From: an uncultured Sulfurovum sp.
GTDB taxonomy: Bacteria; Campylobacterota; Campylobacteria; Campylobacterales; Sulfurovaceae
Assembly: GCA_947313765.1 (NCBI GenBank)
Contig: CAMZNQ010000182.1
Span: 1 to 9,283, forward strand
Length of the DNA: 9,283 nt
Direction of reading: 5' to 3'
Positions 1-6,337 of the stretch are shown here, in pieces. Position 1 is the stretch's first letter. Each line of letters starts with the position of its first letter. Under the pieces are notes generated by a model, which saw nothing but the letters and a program-made list of their open reading frames with translations, was not told the DNA's origin and ran no database searches. Made by a program: the position numbers and the translations under genes.

Positions 1-237
1 ATCCCACACTTTGATGCTATTATTCTTGAAGGATATATCTCCTGAACCCAAGACAATGGTTTTGCCATCTTTGCTGATGGCGACTGCGTTTACCCCACTT
101 TGTTGAGGAATGTAGTGTTGCTCAAGTTGGCTTAGGGGTTCTCCCTCTTCTACCAATGGAGAGAGAGGTTGGGTGGCGTTTAGGGTGGTTAGGAGTAGGG
201 CTATTAGCGTTAGTAGGGTTTTTAGTTGTAAGCTCAT
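1..237 (-). CDS. Exported WD40-repeat protein, N-terminal part (cut by window edge)
   Basis: The first 79 codons of a minus-strand gene are present; the rest lies beyond position 1. The start is ATG at 237, with a strong AAGGAG ribosome site at 251-246 spaced 8 nt away. Residues 1-21 form a signal peptide: a Lys at position 6, a long run of Leu/Ile/Thr, and a likely cut after LNA. Residues 49-79 read as one WD40 blade (VNAVAISKDGKTIVLGSGD, then SIKVWD), so a beta-propeller of several blades probably follows. The propeller should act outside the cytoplasm and bind a protein partner; which one cannot be told. The gene lies 72 nt downstream of the TIR gene on the same strand and may be co-transcribed with it. 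GC is 107/237 (45%), clearly above the core genes here, which suggests recent acquisition. The WD40 call is firm for one blade only. Confidence 0.8.
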   Translation of the reverse strand, partial: MSLQLKTLLTLIALLLTTLNATQPLSPLVEEGEPLSQLEQHYIPQQSGVNAVAISKDGKTIVLGSGDISFKNNSIKVWD

Positions 238-309
238 TTGGGTTGCTCCTTCTTTTCTCTTATCTTACTAAATGTTTTTTGTATTTTTTGGATTTTTGTT
301 GGTAATAAC

Positions 310-1482
310 CTATCCATCACAATCCAAAACCTCTTTAGCAACTCGTTTGGTTGACTCTCCTCTCCAAACATAGTAGTTTCCCTCTTTAACCAAAAGATTT
401 TTCCAAAAGAGCCTGTTTATTGTTTCGTTGTGTGACCAAGTGGTAAACCTTGCTACCCTCTCTTTGGCTAAAAGTCTGCATATCTGCTCTCTATATCTCC
501 ACAGAGCGTTAAACTGTTGAACAACAATATCCTCTTCTAAAGGTTCAGCACTTTCAGGAAAAAATAGCTCTTTAGCGTTGTTGAGAGGGGAGAGTTCTCC
601 TGCACCCCAAACAAGCCACGCCAAAGCCTTTTGCCCAATAAATAGGGCATGAAAATTTGAAAACTCATTTTTAAGATTTCGTATCAAGGTAGTAAATTTT
701 CTATCTAACTCACGATTACCATCTTCAATATTGTAGATAAAGAGAACCAAAGGCTCACCACTACTAGACAATCTATCTCTAATGGCAATATACCACTCGC
801 CAAGCGTCTCTGCTTTTAGATTACAATTTTGAGCAATGGGTTTAATGTAGGTTGATTCACTATCAACAAAAGGAGGAATGGAGAACTCAAAAAAGTTATT
901 TGTAAACTTAGAGGAGAGGGTTTTAGCGATTGACTCTCTATATTTCACAATGGGGGTAAACTCTTGATGATATAGAACAACAACCTGTTTATGGGTTAGA
1001 GCGCTTAAAACCTCTTTTGTAAAATCATCACATCTCTCTCTTATTTGCTCTTTTAAAATCTCTCTTTTTAGAGCATTTAGATAGATAGAAAACTCCCCTC
1101 TATCAAATGGAAAAGCGTTCAAATTTTTTATCTTTTCAATCTTTTTGGGAAATAGATTGGGCATATCTACACCATTCATGAGTATGGGAATAACTCTTAA
1201 CCCATGCTCTATGGCTGTAACTATCTCCTCTACAACAAAATCAACACCATCACGCTTCTTCTCTATCTCACTACTCCACTCTTTACCAATAACCAAAAGA
1301 AGTACATCTGAATCTTTAACCCCATTTTTCAGAGCAGAGGGAAAATCTTTACCATAATCTAACCCACCTTCTGTATCAAGAAAAACATCAAAATCATCTT
1401 TTAGATTATCATGTAATCTTCCTACAAAATCTACACTATCAACCCTACGGTAGCTTATGAAAAGTTTATGTTTTTCTCTCAT
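310..1482 (-). CDS. TIR-domain protein with degenerate ATPase-like C-terminal half (putative NADase/conflict protein)
   Basis: A 390-residue cytoplasmic protein with no signal peptide. Residues 5-140 are a TIR domain: FISYRR at 8-13, DVFLD at 32-36 before a Gly-rich BB-type loop, SDVLLLVIG at 58-66, and EEIVTAIEHGLRVIPIL at 85-101. That last segment resembles the SARM1 stretch around its catalytic Glu, and Glu86 falls at the matching place, so NAD-cleaving activity is plausible (inference). Residues 155-390 look like a relic P-loop ATPase. The VVVLY strand at 167-171 is followed by HQEFTPIVK where a GxxxxGKS/T loop is expected. LVLFIYNIE at 245-253 sits where Walker B would be, with Asn for Asp. 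The tail (LFWKNLLVKEGNYYVWRG) resembles a winged-helix end. The start is ATG with AGGGAG at 1494-1489, 6 nt upstream. TIR enzymes often serve in antiphage defence; the context supports but does not prove this. Confidence 0.85.
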   Translation of the reverse strand: MREKHKLFISYRRVDSVDFVGRLHDNLKDDFDVFLDTEGGLDYGKDFPSALKNGVKDSDVLLLVIGKEWSSEIEKKRDGVDFVVEEIVTAIEHGLRVIPILMNGVDMPNLFPKKIEKIKNLNAFPFDRGEFSIYLNALKREILKEQIRERCDDFTKEVLSALTHKQVVVLYHQEFTPIVKYRESIAKTLSSKFTNNFFEFSIPPFVDSESTYIKPIAQNCNLKAETLGEWYIAIRDRLSSSGEPLVLFIYNIEDGNRELDRKFTTLIRNLKNEFSNFHALFIGQKALAWLVWGAGELSPLNNAKELFFPESAEPLEEDIVVQQFNALWRYREQICRLLAKERVARFTTWSHNETINRLFWKNLLVKEGNYYVWRGESTKRVAKEVLDCDG

Positions 1483-1506
1483 AACAATCTCCCTACTTTA
1501 AGTAAA

Positions 1507-1512
1507 ATTATA
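1507..1512 (-). promoter_or_regulatory. Candidate -10 box for the TIR gene
   Basis: A perfect TATAAT reads on the minus strand 24 nt before the TIR start codon, giving an expected leader of about 18 nt that holds the AGGGAG ribosome site. No TTGACA-like -35 box is seen at 16-18 nt, but Campylobacterota promoters commonly lack one and rely on A/T-rich upstream sequence, which is present. The TIR gene therefore probably has its own promoter and is separate from the truB transcript. Confidence 0.45.
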
Positions 1513-1592
1513 ACTAATTTTTTTTAGATAGGGGGAGAGATAACATATCAGCCTCATCAATTAAAAAGGTGGGTCTATCTTTTAGAATTCCT

Positions 1593-1690
1593 GTAGGTCG
1601 GGGTGTCCCTACCCCAACATTTATTTTTCCAATAAAGAGGTTATTTAAATATTGAATTTTAATCGTCGGGGTACGGAGACCCCGACCTAC
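1593..1690. repeat. REPIN-like element: two inverted GTAG-headed hairpins
   Basis: Two palindromic units face each other across a 46-bp AT-rich spacer. The left unit (1593-1618) begins GTAGGTCGGGGT and folds as an 8-bp stem with one C-A mismatch and a 6-nt loop. The right unit (1665-1690), read on the minus strand, begins with the same 12 bases and folds as a perfect 8-bp stem (GTCGGGGT/ACCCCGAC) with a 6-nt loop. The two units match at 23 of 26 positions. A GTAG tetranucleotide directly 5' of a GC-rich hairpin, in an inverted pair, is the known architecture of REP doublets (BIME/REPIN) mobilised by RAYT (TnpA-REP) transposases. No transposase gene lies in the window. The element is much richer in GC than its surroundings. 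Family membership is inferred from form; copies elsewhere in the genome cannot be seen. Confidence 0.75.
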
Positions 1691-1727
1691 TATAATAGAC
1701 CAATACATTAGTATCAACAAAAATCAC
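1691..1727 (-). pseudogene. 5' remnant of a PIN-domain (VapC-like) toxin gene
   Basis: From a GTG at 1727 the minus strand reads VIFVDTNVLVYYS, with the first base of the Ser codon at 1691. This is the classic N-terminus of a PIN-domain ribonuclease, with the first catalytic Asp in the VDTN motif. After about 12 codons the frame runs straight into the right-hand hairpin of the REPIN-like element and ends at a TAA 10 codons later, so the remaining hundred or so residues expected of a VapC are missing. No continuation is recognisable beyond the element at 1514-1592. No convincing antitoxin frame lies upstream; the nearest ATG (1832) gives only 12 codons. The match is short but highly characteristic. 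It points to a toxin-antitoxin locus broken and largely lost, with the element at the break. Confidence 0.5.
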
Positions 1728-1870
1728 TATTTATACTCGTCTCTAAAGGTAAGATATCAATATTTTTATCTACGTTACTAAAATATGTTTATTTAATGCT
1801 CTAAACTCTTTAATACTTGAACCTTAATCATGACAATAATTTTACGATTATTGCGATTTTAATCAAGAGT
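1728..1870. other. AT-rich non-coding stretch with a small palindrome
   Basis: This is the rest of the 402-bp gap between the TIR gene and truB. All frames are broken by stops and no RNA gene is recognisable. A perfect 7-bp palindrome, CAATAAT (1834-1840) and ATTATTG (1847-1853) around a 6-nt loop, lies about 110 bp upstream of the PIN remnant. It could be an old operator of the lost toxin-antitoxin locus, but such AT-rich palindromes also arise by chance. A minus-strand frame at about 1803-1715 (ending ILPLETSINSDFC) overlaps the PIN start as an antitoxin gene would, but no antitoxin family is recognised in it. Confidence 0.35.
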
Positions 1871-1899
1871 ATTGTAAAACCACCTCATTTATGAGGTGG
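1871..1899 (-). terminator. Rho-independent terminator of truB/uvrD
   Basis: On the minus strand CCACCTCA (1899-1892) pairs perfectly with TGAGGTGG (1887-1880) around a 4-nt loop; one further A-T pair could close inside it. The stem is followed by TTTT and further A/T bases. The hairpin contains the truB stop codon (1887-1885), so transcription should end almost immediately after translation. This also marks the boundary between the core operon and the accessory block. Confidence 0.75.
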
Positions 1900-2733
1900 A
1901 GTATCAACTTCAATATATTTCTCCACTCTATTTAATCTATATTTAACCTCTCCCTCTACTATCTCAATAATAGAGAAGTATCTCTCTCTATCTACCCAGT
2001 AGACTCCATCCTCTTTTGTCTCAAAATAGTCTAAAGAGAGTTTTTTTCCTAATGCCATATACTCTTCATCTCCACTATAGTTGTTTTTTGGAATTTTAAG
2101 ATATTTAAGTGGGTCAAGTGATTTTTCATCTTCAAAGCTAAAAGCTCCCTCATAATCTCTTCTTAGACTAGATAGGGTCGCATCTACTCCTAATTTATCG
2201 GCAATGATTGCACCTAGTGAGCGAATATATGTACCCTCTGATACAACTGCTTCAAAGTGAACAAAAGGGTGGTTGTAGTTTACTAAATGAATATCGTAAA
2301 TTGTAGAGGTTATCTTTTTGAGTTTAACATCTTCTCCTGCTCTAGCTAAATCATAGGCTCTCTTTCCATTAATCTTTTTTGCTGAAAACTTCGGTGGATA
2401 GTAGCTTATCTCTCCCCTTAGACTCTCTAGTGCTTGATATATATCATTAATAGTTAATGGAGGTATTATCTTTACAGAGTCTATGTTTTCTATGTCTAAA
2501 CTTTGAGAGTTAGCCCCTAGCCAAAGTGTTGCAGAGTAGGCTTTTGGTGTTTTCTTTAGATATTGAAATAATTTAGGATATTGTCCTGTGGCTACAATGA
2601 GGCAACCTGTGGCAAAAGGGTCAAGTGTTCCTGAAAATCCTACTTTCTTTGTATTGTATTTTCTCTTCACATACCCCATATATCCATTTGATGAACGAAA
2701 AATGGGTTTATTGACAACAAATAATCTATTCAT
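1885..2733 (-). CDS. truB: tRNA pseudouridine(55) synthase
   Basis: TruB converts uridine 55 in the T-loop of tRNAs to pseudouridine. Numbered from the ATG at 2733, motifs run in the family order: the KPIFRSSN start motif at 9-16, the catalytic Asp38 in GTLDPFATG (35-43), PPKFSAKKINGKRAYDLAR in the middle, and SEGTYIRSLGA towards the second half. Length is 282 residues, usual for Campylobacterota, which lack much of the C-terminal PUA region of E. coli TruB. An in-frame TTG at 2757 would add eight residues and overlap uvrD. I prefer the ATG because it has AGGA (2742-2739) five bases upstream and because MNRLFVVNKP is the expected family start. It begins 7 nt after the uvrD stop, so the two genes are almost certainly co-transcribed. 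The stop codon lies inside the terminator hairpin. Confidence 0.95.
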   Translation of the reverse strand: MNRLFVVNKPIFRSSNGYMGYVKRKYNTKKVGFSGTLDPFATGCLIVATGQYPKLFQYLKKTPKAYSATLWLGANSQSLDIENIDSVKIIPPLTINDIYQALESLRGEISYYPPKFSAKKINGKRAYDLARAGEDVKLKKITSTIYDIHLVNYNHPFVHFEAVVSEGTYIRSLGAIIADKLGVDATLSSLRRDYEGAFSFEDEKSLDPLKYLKIPKNNYSGDEEYMALGKKLSLDYFETKEDGVYWVDRERYFSIIEIVEGEVKYRLNRVEKYIEVDTPPHK

Positions 2734-2740
2734 ATATATC

Positions 2741-4807
2741 CTAAACTGATTGGACAAAAGAGCTTAGAATATCTCGTTTGCTTCCACCAAAATTAATCTT
2801 TAGTTTATACTCTTTTCCAGATTTAATAGCACTTTGAACACGACCTATGCCAAATTTTTTATGTTTTACTAAATCCCCTTTTTTATATTTTTTACTTTTA
2901 CTAACTTTAAAGGATGTATCATTAATTAATCCAGCCTCTATTAGAAAACGACTTTTATCAATATTTTTTCGCTGTCCTTTGTAGAACCTACTATCTGTGT
3001 AGCATAGTGTTAAATCAGATTTAGCTCTAGTTATGGCTACATATCCCAATCTACGCTCCTCCTCCATATTGTAATTATTTCCTAAAATTGGAAAAAATCC
3101 CTCTTCTAGTCCAATAACATAAAGATGTTCAAACTCTAAACCTTTAGATGCGTGTATGCTCATAATGGAGATACTATTTTTCTCCATTTGGTCTTGGTCA
3201 CTCTCTAAGGAGATACTATTTAAAAATATATCTAAAGTTAAATTTCTATTTTTGGATACAGAATCTTTAAAATATCCATAGAATTCATCAATATTTAAAA
3301 TACGCTCTTGCCCATCAATTAACTTACCATAATAATTTTTTATCTCCATTTTAGATTCAAAGAGAGTTATAAAATTAGAAAGAGAGTTGTTTATAGCTCT
3401 CTTTAGCATATTTATATCAGATACAAACTCTTTTAGTTGATTTGTAGCTCTTTGTGAGACAATTTTATTAAGTTGCTCTGGTTCTATCTTTTCAATTAGT
3501 GAGAATAGGGAGGACTCTCTTGTAAATGCCTCTTTTTTAAGTCTATCTAAGGAGACTGGTCCTAAACCTCTTTTAGGTTTATTTATGATTCTCTCTAAAG
3601 AGAAGTCATCATTTGTATTTGATATGACTCTAAAGTAGGAGATAATATCTTTTATCTCTGCACGGTCATAAAAACGCATTCCACCAATTAGTTTAAAAGC
3701 TAACTCCTCTTTTGTAAATCCCTCTTCAAGTGAGCGAGAAAGAGCATTAATACGATATAGTACAGCAATTTCACTAGCTAAAACTCCTTTTGCCAATAGA
3801 GCTTTTATCTCTTTTGCAATATATTTTGCCTCTAAAGATTCATTGATTGAGTGAAATAGTTTAACATCTTGACCATCTCCTTTAAATGAGATAAGTTTTT
3901 TACCTATTCTTCTTTTGTTATAACCAATTAACTCATTAGCAGATTTTAAAATAGGAGTAGTTGAACGGTAGTTGATTTCTAACTTTACTATTTTTGTATT
4001 TTTAAAATGGTTTGAGAACTCTAAAATATTCTCTATATTAGCTCCACGCCAACCATATATACTCTGGTCATCATCTCCTACAACACATATATTATTATGT
4101 TCAGAGGCTAAGAGTTCCAATAGTCTAAATTGTAACTCATTTGTATCTTGATACTCATCTACCATAATATATCTATATCTATTTGATATATCTCGTCTTA
4201 ATTTATCATTTTCATTTAAGATTTTGTAGGTTAACATTAGCAAATCATCAAAATCAACTAGATTATTATCTATAATCTCTTTCTCATACTCTTTATAGAC
4301 AATAGCAATCTTTTTATAGTCAGAGAGTTCTGCTTTTTTTAAGATTTCATCAGCAGTTAATAAGTTATTCTTATACTTTGCAATCTCTGAACCAATAAAT
4401 GCTATATTTAAATCTATCTTGTGTTTTTTTGCTATTTGTTTAAGTATCTTTTTTCTGTCTTCGGAATCTATAATTACAAAGTTATTTGAACGACCTAATT
4501 TCTCAATGTTGAATTTTAAAAATAGAAGACCAAACTTATGAAAAGTACAAAGTAGAGGCATTGAAGATGTATGGTTTTCGATAAGTCCTAATGCACGATA
4601 ACGCATCTCTTTTGCCGATTTATTTGTAAACGTAAGTGTTAGGGTATTTTGAGGGTTAATACCTACCACTGATATGAGATAAGCTAACCTTGTTGTAAGG
4701 GTTTTTGTTTTTCCTGAACCTGCCCCTGCTAAAATAAGAAGAGGCCCATTAATGTGTTGAACAGCTTCTTGTTGAGCTTCATTTAAAGCTCCTATTACTT
4801 CTTGCAT
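2741..4807 (-). CDS. uvrD: ATP-dependent 3'-5' DNA helicase UvrD/PcrA/Rep family
   Basis: A superfamily 1A helicase of 688 residues, close to the usual 670-730. It unwinds DNA 3' to 5' in nucleotide excision repair, mismatch repair and clearing of replication blocks. The motifs are complete: Walker A AGAGSGKT at 27-34, TFTNKSAKEM at 59-68, DEYQDT (Walker B) at 217-222, GDDDQSIYGWRGA at 244-256, NYRS at 279-282, SIHASKGLEFE at 550-560, and RLGYVAITRAK at 586-596. Residues 641-688 (KKGDLVKHKKFGIGRV onward) are the C-terminal Tudor-like domain that in PcrA/UvrD contacts RNA polymerase, which favours UvrD/PcrA over Rep. The start is ATG at 4807; the ribosome site is weak (AAGTGA). It is transcribed just ahead of truB from an extended -10 promoter about 20 nt upstream. 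All key residues are present, so the enzyme should be active. Confidence 0.95.
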   Translation of the reverse strand: MQEVIGALNEAQQEAVQHINGPLLILAGAGSGKTKTLTTRLAYLISVVGINPQNTLTLTFTNKSAKEMRYRALGLIENHTSSMPLLCTFHKFGLLFLKFNIEKLGRSNNFVIIDSEDRKKILKQIAKKHKIDLNIAFIGSEIAKYKNNLLTADEILKKAELSDYKKIAIVYKEYEKEIIDNNLVDFDDLLMLTYKILNENDKLRRDISNRYRYIMVDEYQDTNELQFRLLELLASEHNNICVVGDDDQSIYGWRGANIENILEFSNHFKNTKIVKLEINYRSTTPILKSANELIGYNKRRIGKKLISFKGDGQDVKLFHSINESLEAKYIAKEIKALLAKGVLASEIAVLYRINALSRSLEEGFTKEELAFKLIGGMRFYDRAEIKDIISYFRVISNTNDDFSLERIINKPKRGLGPVSLDRLKKEAFTRESSLFSLIEKIEPEQLNKIVSQRATNQLKEFVSDINMLKRAINNSLSNFITLFESKMEIKNYYGKLIDGQERILNIDEFYGYFKDSVSKNRNLTLDIFLNSISLESDQDQMEKNSISIMSIHASKGLEFEHLYVIGLEEGFFPILGNNYNMEEERRLGYVAITRAKSDLTLCYTDSRFYKGQRKNIDKSRFLIEAGLINDTSFKVSKSKKYKKGDLVKHKKFGIGRVQSAIKSGKEYKLKINFGGSKRDILSSFVQSV

Positions 4808-4827
4808 ATTATCACTTTTTTATATAT

Positions 4828-4836
4828 ATTATAACA
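4828..4836 (-). promoter_or_regulatory. Extended -10 promoter for uvrD-truB
   Basis: On the minus strand TGTTATAAT is a perfect extended -10 (TGn plus TATAAT), placing the transcript start about 14 nt before the uvrD ATG. The short leader and lack of a good -35 box fit an extended -10 promoter. The rest of the 168-bp gap up to lysR is over 85% A+T with no gene. Confidence 0.55.
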
Positions 4837-4930
4837 CCTTATATATTAATATTTAATATTTTTAGATTTTAATAACTAAATATTATATTTAAAAGAGAAA
4901 ATATTTGTTTATCTTATGATTTTTTTTAAA

Positions 4931-4946
4931 TATAATCGGATATAAT
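4931..4946 (+). promoter_or_regulatory. Candidate -10 boxes for the lysR gene
   Basis: Two perfect TATAAT hexamers occur at 4931-4936 and 4941-4946, ahead of the lysR ATG at 4976. The second gives a leader of about 23 nt and the first about 33 nt. Both -35 regions are A/T-rich without a clear box. LysR regulators usually bind near their own start in a divergent gap like this one. An 8-bp AT inverted repeat (4848-4855 with 4877-4884) is present, but the base composition makes it weak evidence for an operator. Confidence 0.45.
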
Positions 4947-4975
4947 AAAATTAATATAAATTATAAGGGTAGGTA

Positions 4976-5878
4976 ATGTTAAAAGATTTTGTAAAAATGG
5001 AGACTTTTTTAACCGTAGCACGTGAACGGAGTTTCTCAAAGGCATCTGCTAAATTGGGGATTTCCCAACCAGCAGTTACACAACAGATTAAGTTTATAGA
5101 GGCATATTTAGAGGCAAAGATTATTGACCGTAAAAAAAATGGTATACGATTAACACCAGAAGGAGATGCACTTTATAAAATTGTATTACAGTTAGAAAAG
5201 TCTATTCATATTCTTGAGAAAGATGTCTTAAAAATTATTAAAAAAGAGATGACTTTTAGATTGGGTGCATCATATACAATTGGTTCGTATGTAATCCCAG
5301 GAGAGTGCTTAAATAGCATTTCAGAAACCATTGGTAATGATGTTACTTTAAGTATTGATACAACAGATAAGATAATTAATGGATTAAAGGATAGAAAGCT
5401 TGATGTAGGTCTTATTGAATCTCCAATATTTGATGATAATTTAATATATAGAGAGTGGTTTGAAGATGAGTTAGTTATTTTTTCAAATACTCAACTACCA
5501 AAAACAGTAAATACAGAGGAGTTGTATGAGTATAAGTGGATTTGTAGAGAAGAGGGTTCTCATACACGTAAACTAATTGGTGAAGTTTTTGAGGAGTTGG
5601 GTGTTTCGTGTAAAAGTTTTAATGTTTTGTCTGAAGTTTCAAATACAACAGCTGCCTTACAGAGTGTTAAACGTGCAAAGGTAGACCCAAGTGAGCCTAC
5701 AGTATCTGTAATATCTAAACATGCTATTGCTGATGAGGTGGCTCGTGGAGATTTATTTGAATCAAGAATATATGGGTTTACAATGTCAAGAAAATTCTAT
5801 ATTGTATATAGTAAAGAGAATAAAAATAATGTATTTATTGACAATGTTGTAAATTATATTATCTCTGGAAAATGCTAA
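4976..5878 (+). CDS. LysR-family transcriptional regulator (CysL/YeiE-like)
   Basis: A 300-residue LysR-type regulator of normal length. Residues 5-65 are the winged helix-turn-helix: METFLTVARERSFSKASAKL, then ISQPAVTQQIKFIE as recognition helix region and NGIRLTPEGD as wing. A linker helix follows to about residue 90. The periplasmic-binding-protein-like effector domain starts at 94 with GASYTIGSYVIP. The GASxTIGxYxxP signature is typical of the CysL/YeiE clade, members of which govern sulfite/sulfide and related sulfur metabolism. REEGSHTR at 191-198 is the usual second ligand-site loop. The target is unknown: the gene is divergent from uvrD, which is an unlikely target, and converges on the operon carrying cysK. 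The start ATG follows AAGGG at 4965-4969. The subfamily call rests on the signature alone. Confidence 0.9.
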   Translation: MLKDFVKMETFLTVARERSFSKASAKLGISQPAVTQQIKFIEAYLEAKIIDRKKNGIRLTPEGDALYKIVLQLEKSIHILEKDVLKIIKKEMTFRLGASYTIGSYVIPGECLNSISETIGNDVTLSIDTTDKIINGLKDRKLDVGLIESPIFDDNLIYREWFEDELVIFSNTQLPKTVNTEELYEYKWICREEGSHTRKLIGEVFEELGVSCKSFNVLSEVSNTTAALQSVKRAKVDPSEPTVSVISKHAIADEVARGDLFESRIYGFTMSRKFYIVYSKENKNNVFIDNVVNYIISGKC

Positions 5879-5902
5879 ACTCTATCTCTTTTTGAGAAGT
5901 TT
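5877..5902. terminator. Weak bidirectional hairpin between convergent genes
   Basis: Between the lysR stop and the end of the opposing operon, AAACT-CTA-TCTC can pair with GAGA-AGTTT around a TTTTT loop, leaving a 3-nt bulge. It is followed by T-rich sequence on the plus strand. The stem is short and low in GC, so it may be a poor terminator; no better candidate is visible in the 3-nt gap. Confidence 0.2.
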
Positions 5903-6337
5903 TGCATTTTCTGGATTGCTTAAGAGTGCAGACATAGAGTTAAACTCTTCTGTTGTCTCCTCTTCCTCTTCAATAGGTTCTATATATGAGGTAATATTTA
6001 TTAAAATAGGATAATTTTCCACAACAATCTGTTTTATTGCTAAAAGAGGTATTTGAACCAATGCACCAAAGTTTTCACTTCCAAATCCTGTTTCAAAAGA
6101 TAGATATTTACTATCTATTAAAGCTGATTCAAATGAGTAGTTTGCCAACATAAATAGTGTTACATCTGGGATAGAATCTTTTATTTCAAGAGGAAGCTCT
6201 GGAGTAAATTTAACATTGTCAAGCTCACAAGCAACAGCAAACTCTTGATTGTTATCAAACATGTACTCAATAGCTCTTGATATATTATCACTCATAACCT
6301 CTCTAAAATCTTTTGTGTCTAAGCTTTTTATTAACAC
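5882..6337 (-). CDS. Small SspB-like protein with acidic linker, possible ClpXP adaptor
   Basis: A 151-residue cytoplasmic protein without signal peptide or membrane segment. I do not recognise it from a named Campylobacterota family. Its plan resembles SspB, the adaptor that brings ssrA-tagged proteins to ClpXP: a helix with a YMFDNNQEFAVAC start (25-37), a beta-rich core with LANYSFESALIDSKYLSFETGFG (64-86), a VQIPLLAIKQIV segment at 94-105 like the SspB VPLSAVLAIYA, then a Glu/Thr linker (120-131) and a short basic tail ending NAKLLKKR. SspB has the same core, acidic linker and C-terminal ClpX-binding peptide. This is inference from form. Translation begins at GTG 6337 with GGGAG (6348-6344) six bases upstream. 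The start overlaps the end of the aminotransferase gene by 7 nt, so the two are coupled; it is the last gene of the pyrC operon. Confidence 0.8.
   Translation of the reverse strand: MLIKSLDTKDFREVMSDNISRAIEYMFDNNQEFAVACELDNVKFTPELPLEIKDSIPDVTLFMLANYSFESALIDSKYLSFETGFGSENFGALVQIPLLAIKQIVVENYPILINITSYIEPIEEEEETTEEFNSMSALLSNPENAKLLKKR

Noticed and set aside
1145..1357. Plus-strand open frame of 70 codons opposite the TIR gene.
   Set aside because: It is antisense to a well-supported coding region, Ser/Thr-rich as antisense frames often are, and matches no family.
1514..1720. A 68-codon minus-strand open frame across the repeat element, containing FLIDEADML, which looks like a Walker B segment.
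   Set aside because: It runs through both hairpins, has no ribosome site, and is out of frame with the PIN remnant. The Walker-like piece is too short and has no other ATPase motif.
2734..2757. TTG start extending TruB by eight residues into uvrD.
   Set aside because: The ATG at 2733 has a proper AGGA site and matches the family N-terminus; the extension is not conserved-looking.
4840..4930. Short AT inverted repeats as possible operators or an origin-like region.
   Set aside because: In sequence above 85% A+T such repeats are expected by chance; no DnaA boxes or repeated iterons were seen.
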